Shown piece by piece: positions 63,562-64,000 of a DNA stretch of 64,000 nt (its first letter is position 1; each line of letters begins with the position of its first letter). The position numbers and the translations under genes are program-made. The notes beneath the pieces are model-generated. The model was given only the letters and a program-made list of their open reading frames with translations, had not been told where the DNA came from and made no database searches. This DNA is from Pseudomonas sp. PA15(2017) (GTDB lineage: Bacteria > Pseudomonadota > Gammaproteobacteria > Pseudomonadales > Pseudomonadaceae): positions 1 through 64,000 of the forward strand of contig NZ_MSXV01000038.1 in NCBI RefSeq assembly GCF_001945395.1, written 5' to 3'.

Positions 63562-64000
63562 TTATGAGGATGGCACCAGCAGCCCGCGCAGTATCAGTTC
63601 CATGGCACTGCTCGCCCTCGCCAAGCGAGCTGAGCCCTGATCACCCTCAGCAATCCAGGATGCAGCGTCGGCAAGACTGCCATAGATCAGCGATGCCAGC
63701 GCTTCGGAGTCTGTGTCTTCCACCACGCCCTGCTCGATGAGTTCATCAAGTAGGCGCTGCATGGACTCAACACAATGCCGCTGCGCCTCGGGTGAAGCAC
63801 CGCCCAGAACGGATCTGGCATCTCTCAACACCAGGCGCTGAAACTCAGGCTCGAGCGCCATCTCCAGATAGGCCAGGCAGCGGCTTCGAAAGCCCGTCCA
63901 CGCGTCGTCGGCACTGTCGGAAATAGCCTGTAGCCGCGAGTCCATCTCAGCGTCGATCTGTTCGACCACGGCTGCCAGTAGACCCTTTTTGTCGCCAAAG
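63562..64000 (-). CDS. TetR-family regulator, 5' end outside the window
   Basis: Only the C-terminal part is present. The frame runs off the window edge, where the residues FGDKKGLLAAVVEQIDAEM match the end of a TetR DNA-binding domain (the usual YxHFGDKxGLLxAV). The remaining 135 residues are a helical ligand-binding domain (RSRCLAYLEMALEPEFQRLV; SLADAASWIAEGDQ). Partial gene; the target is not known. Confidence 0.82.
   Translation of the reverse strand, partial: FGDKKGLLAAVVEQIDAEMDSRLQAISDSADDAWTGFRSRCLAYLEMALEPEFQRLVLRDARSVLGGASPEAQRHCVESMQRLLDELIEQGVVEDTDSEALASLIYGSLADAASWIAEGDQGSARLARASSAMELILRGLLVPSS

Overview
The window is high-GC DNA that reads as a Pseudomonas-type gammaproteobacterial chromosome. 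The evidence is a membrane-bound PQQ glucose dehydrogenase, the sulfone/sulfonate scavenging genes sfnFG, sfnR and ssuD with msu-like partners, REP-like palindromes, a FecI/FecR/TonB-receptor iron locus and a yybP-ykoY leader in front of mntP. I cannot assign a species. No rRNA, tRNA, CRISPR array or intact insertion sequence was seen.

Layout. 0-5 kb: gcd, a MITE-like repeat with a REP hairpin inside it, and mntP with its Mn riboswitch. 4-9.6 kb: a four-gene catabolic operon (MFS transporter, FAH-family hydrolase, SDR, 2-hydroxyacid dehydrogenase) divergent from an AraC regulator. 9.6-12.8 kb: nhaA, an orphan polyamine-type binding protein and a small membrane protein. 13-18.4 kb: an AraC gene divergent from a five-gene operon (AhpD-like protein, flavin monooxygenase-like protein, ABC importer with a Tat-exported binding protein). 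18.5-28.4 kb: the organosulfur core, with msuE-, msuC-, sfnR- and ssuD-like genes in one direction, sfnFG in the other, and two further acyl-CoA-dehydrogenase-fold oxidoreductase genes. 28.6-37.4 kb: a Liv-type ABC operon with tandem binding-protein paralogues, a decayed acyl-CoA ligase and a DszA/NtaA-like monooxygenase. 38.1-50.8 kb: a 13-gene GntR-led operon with two TauT-type ABC importers and a set of CoA and hydrolase enzymes. 51.2-53.1 kb: a cysteine desulfurase divergent from an Lrp-type regulator. 53.3-57.4 kb: FecI, FecR and a TonB receptor. 57.6-64 kb: a PAS chemotaxis transducer, a hybrid histidine kinase, an EAL phosphodiesterase and a truncated TetR gene.

How it fits together. 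About 40 kb (13-52 kb) looks like an organosulfur and organic-acid scavenging island: three SsuABC/TauABC-like importers, one Liv-type importer, at least six flavin monooxygenase-type proteins and two FMN reductases to feed them. I find three good sigma-54 promoters (GG-N10-GC), in front of the msuE-like gene, in front of sfnF, and in front of the 27189-28421 gene, and a fourth in front of the 25301 gene. The three intergenic regions that hold these four promoters share an 18-bp motif CTGYTG-N8-ACAG. This predicts one regulon for the locally encoded SfnR-like activator, which has no sensor domain. The function of the 13-gene GntR operon is not recognised and is the best candidate for an undescribed pathway.
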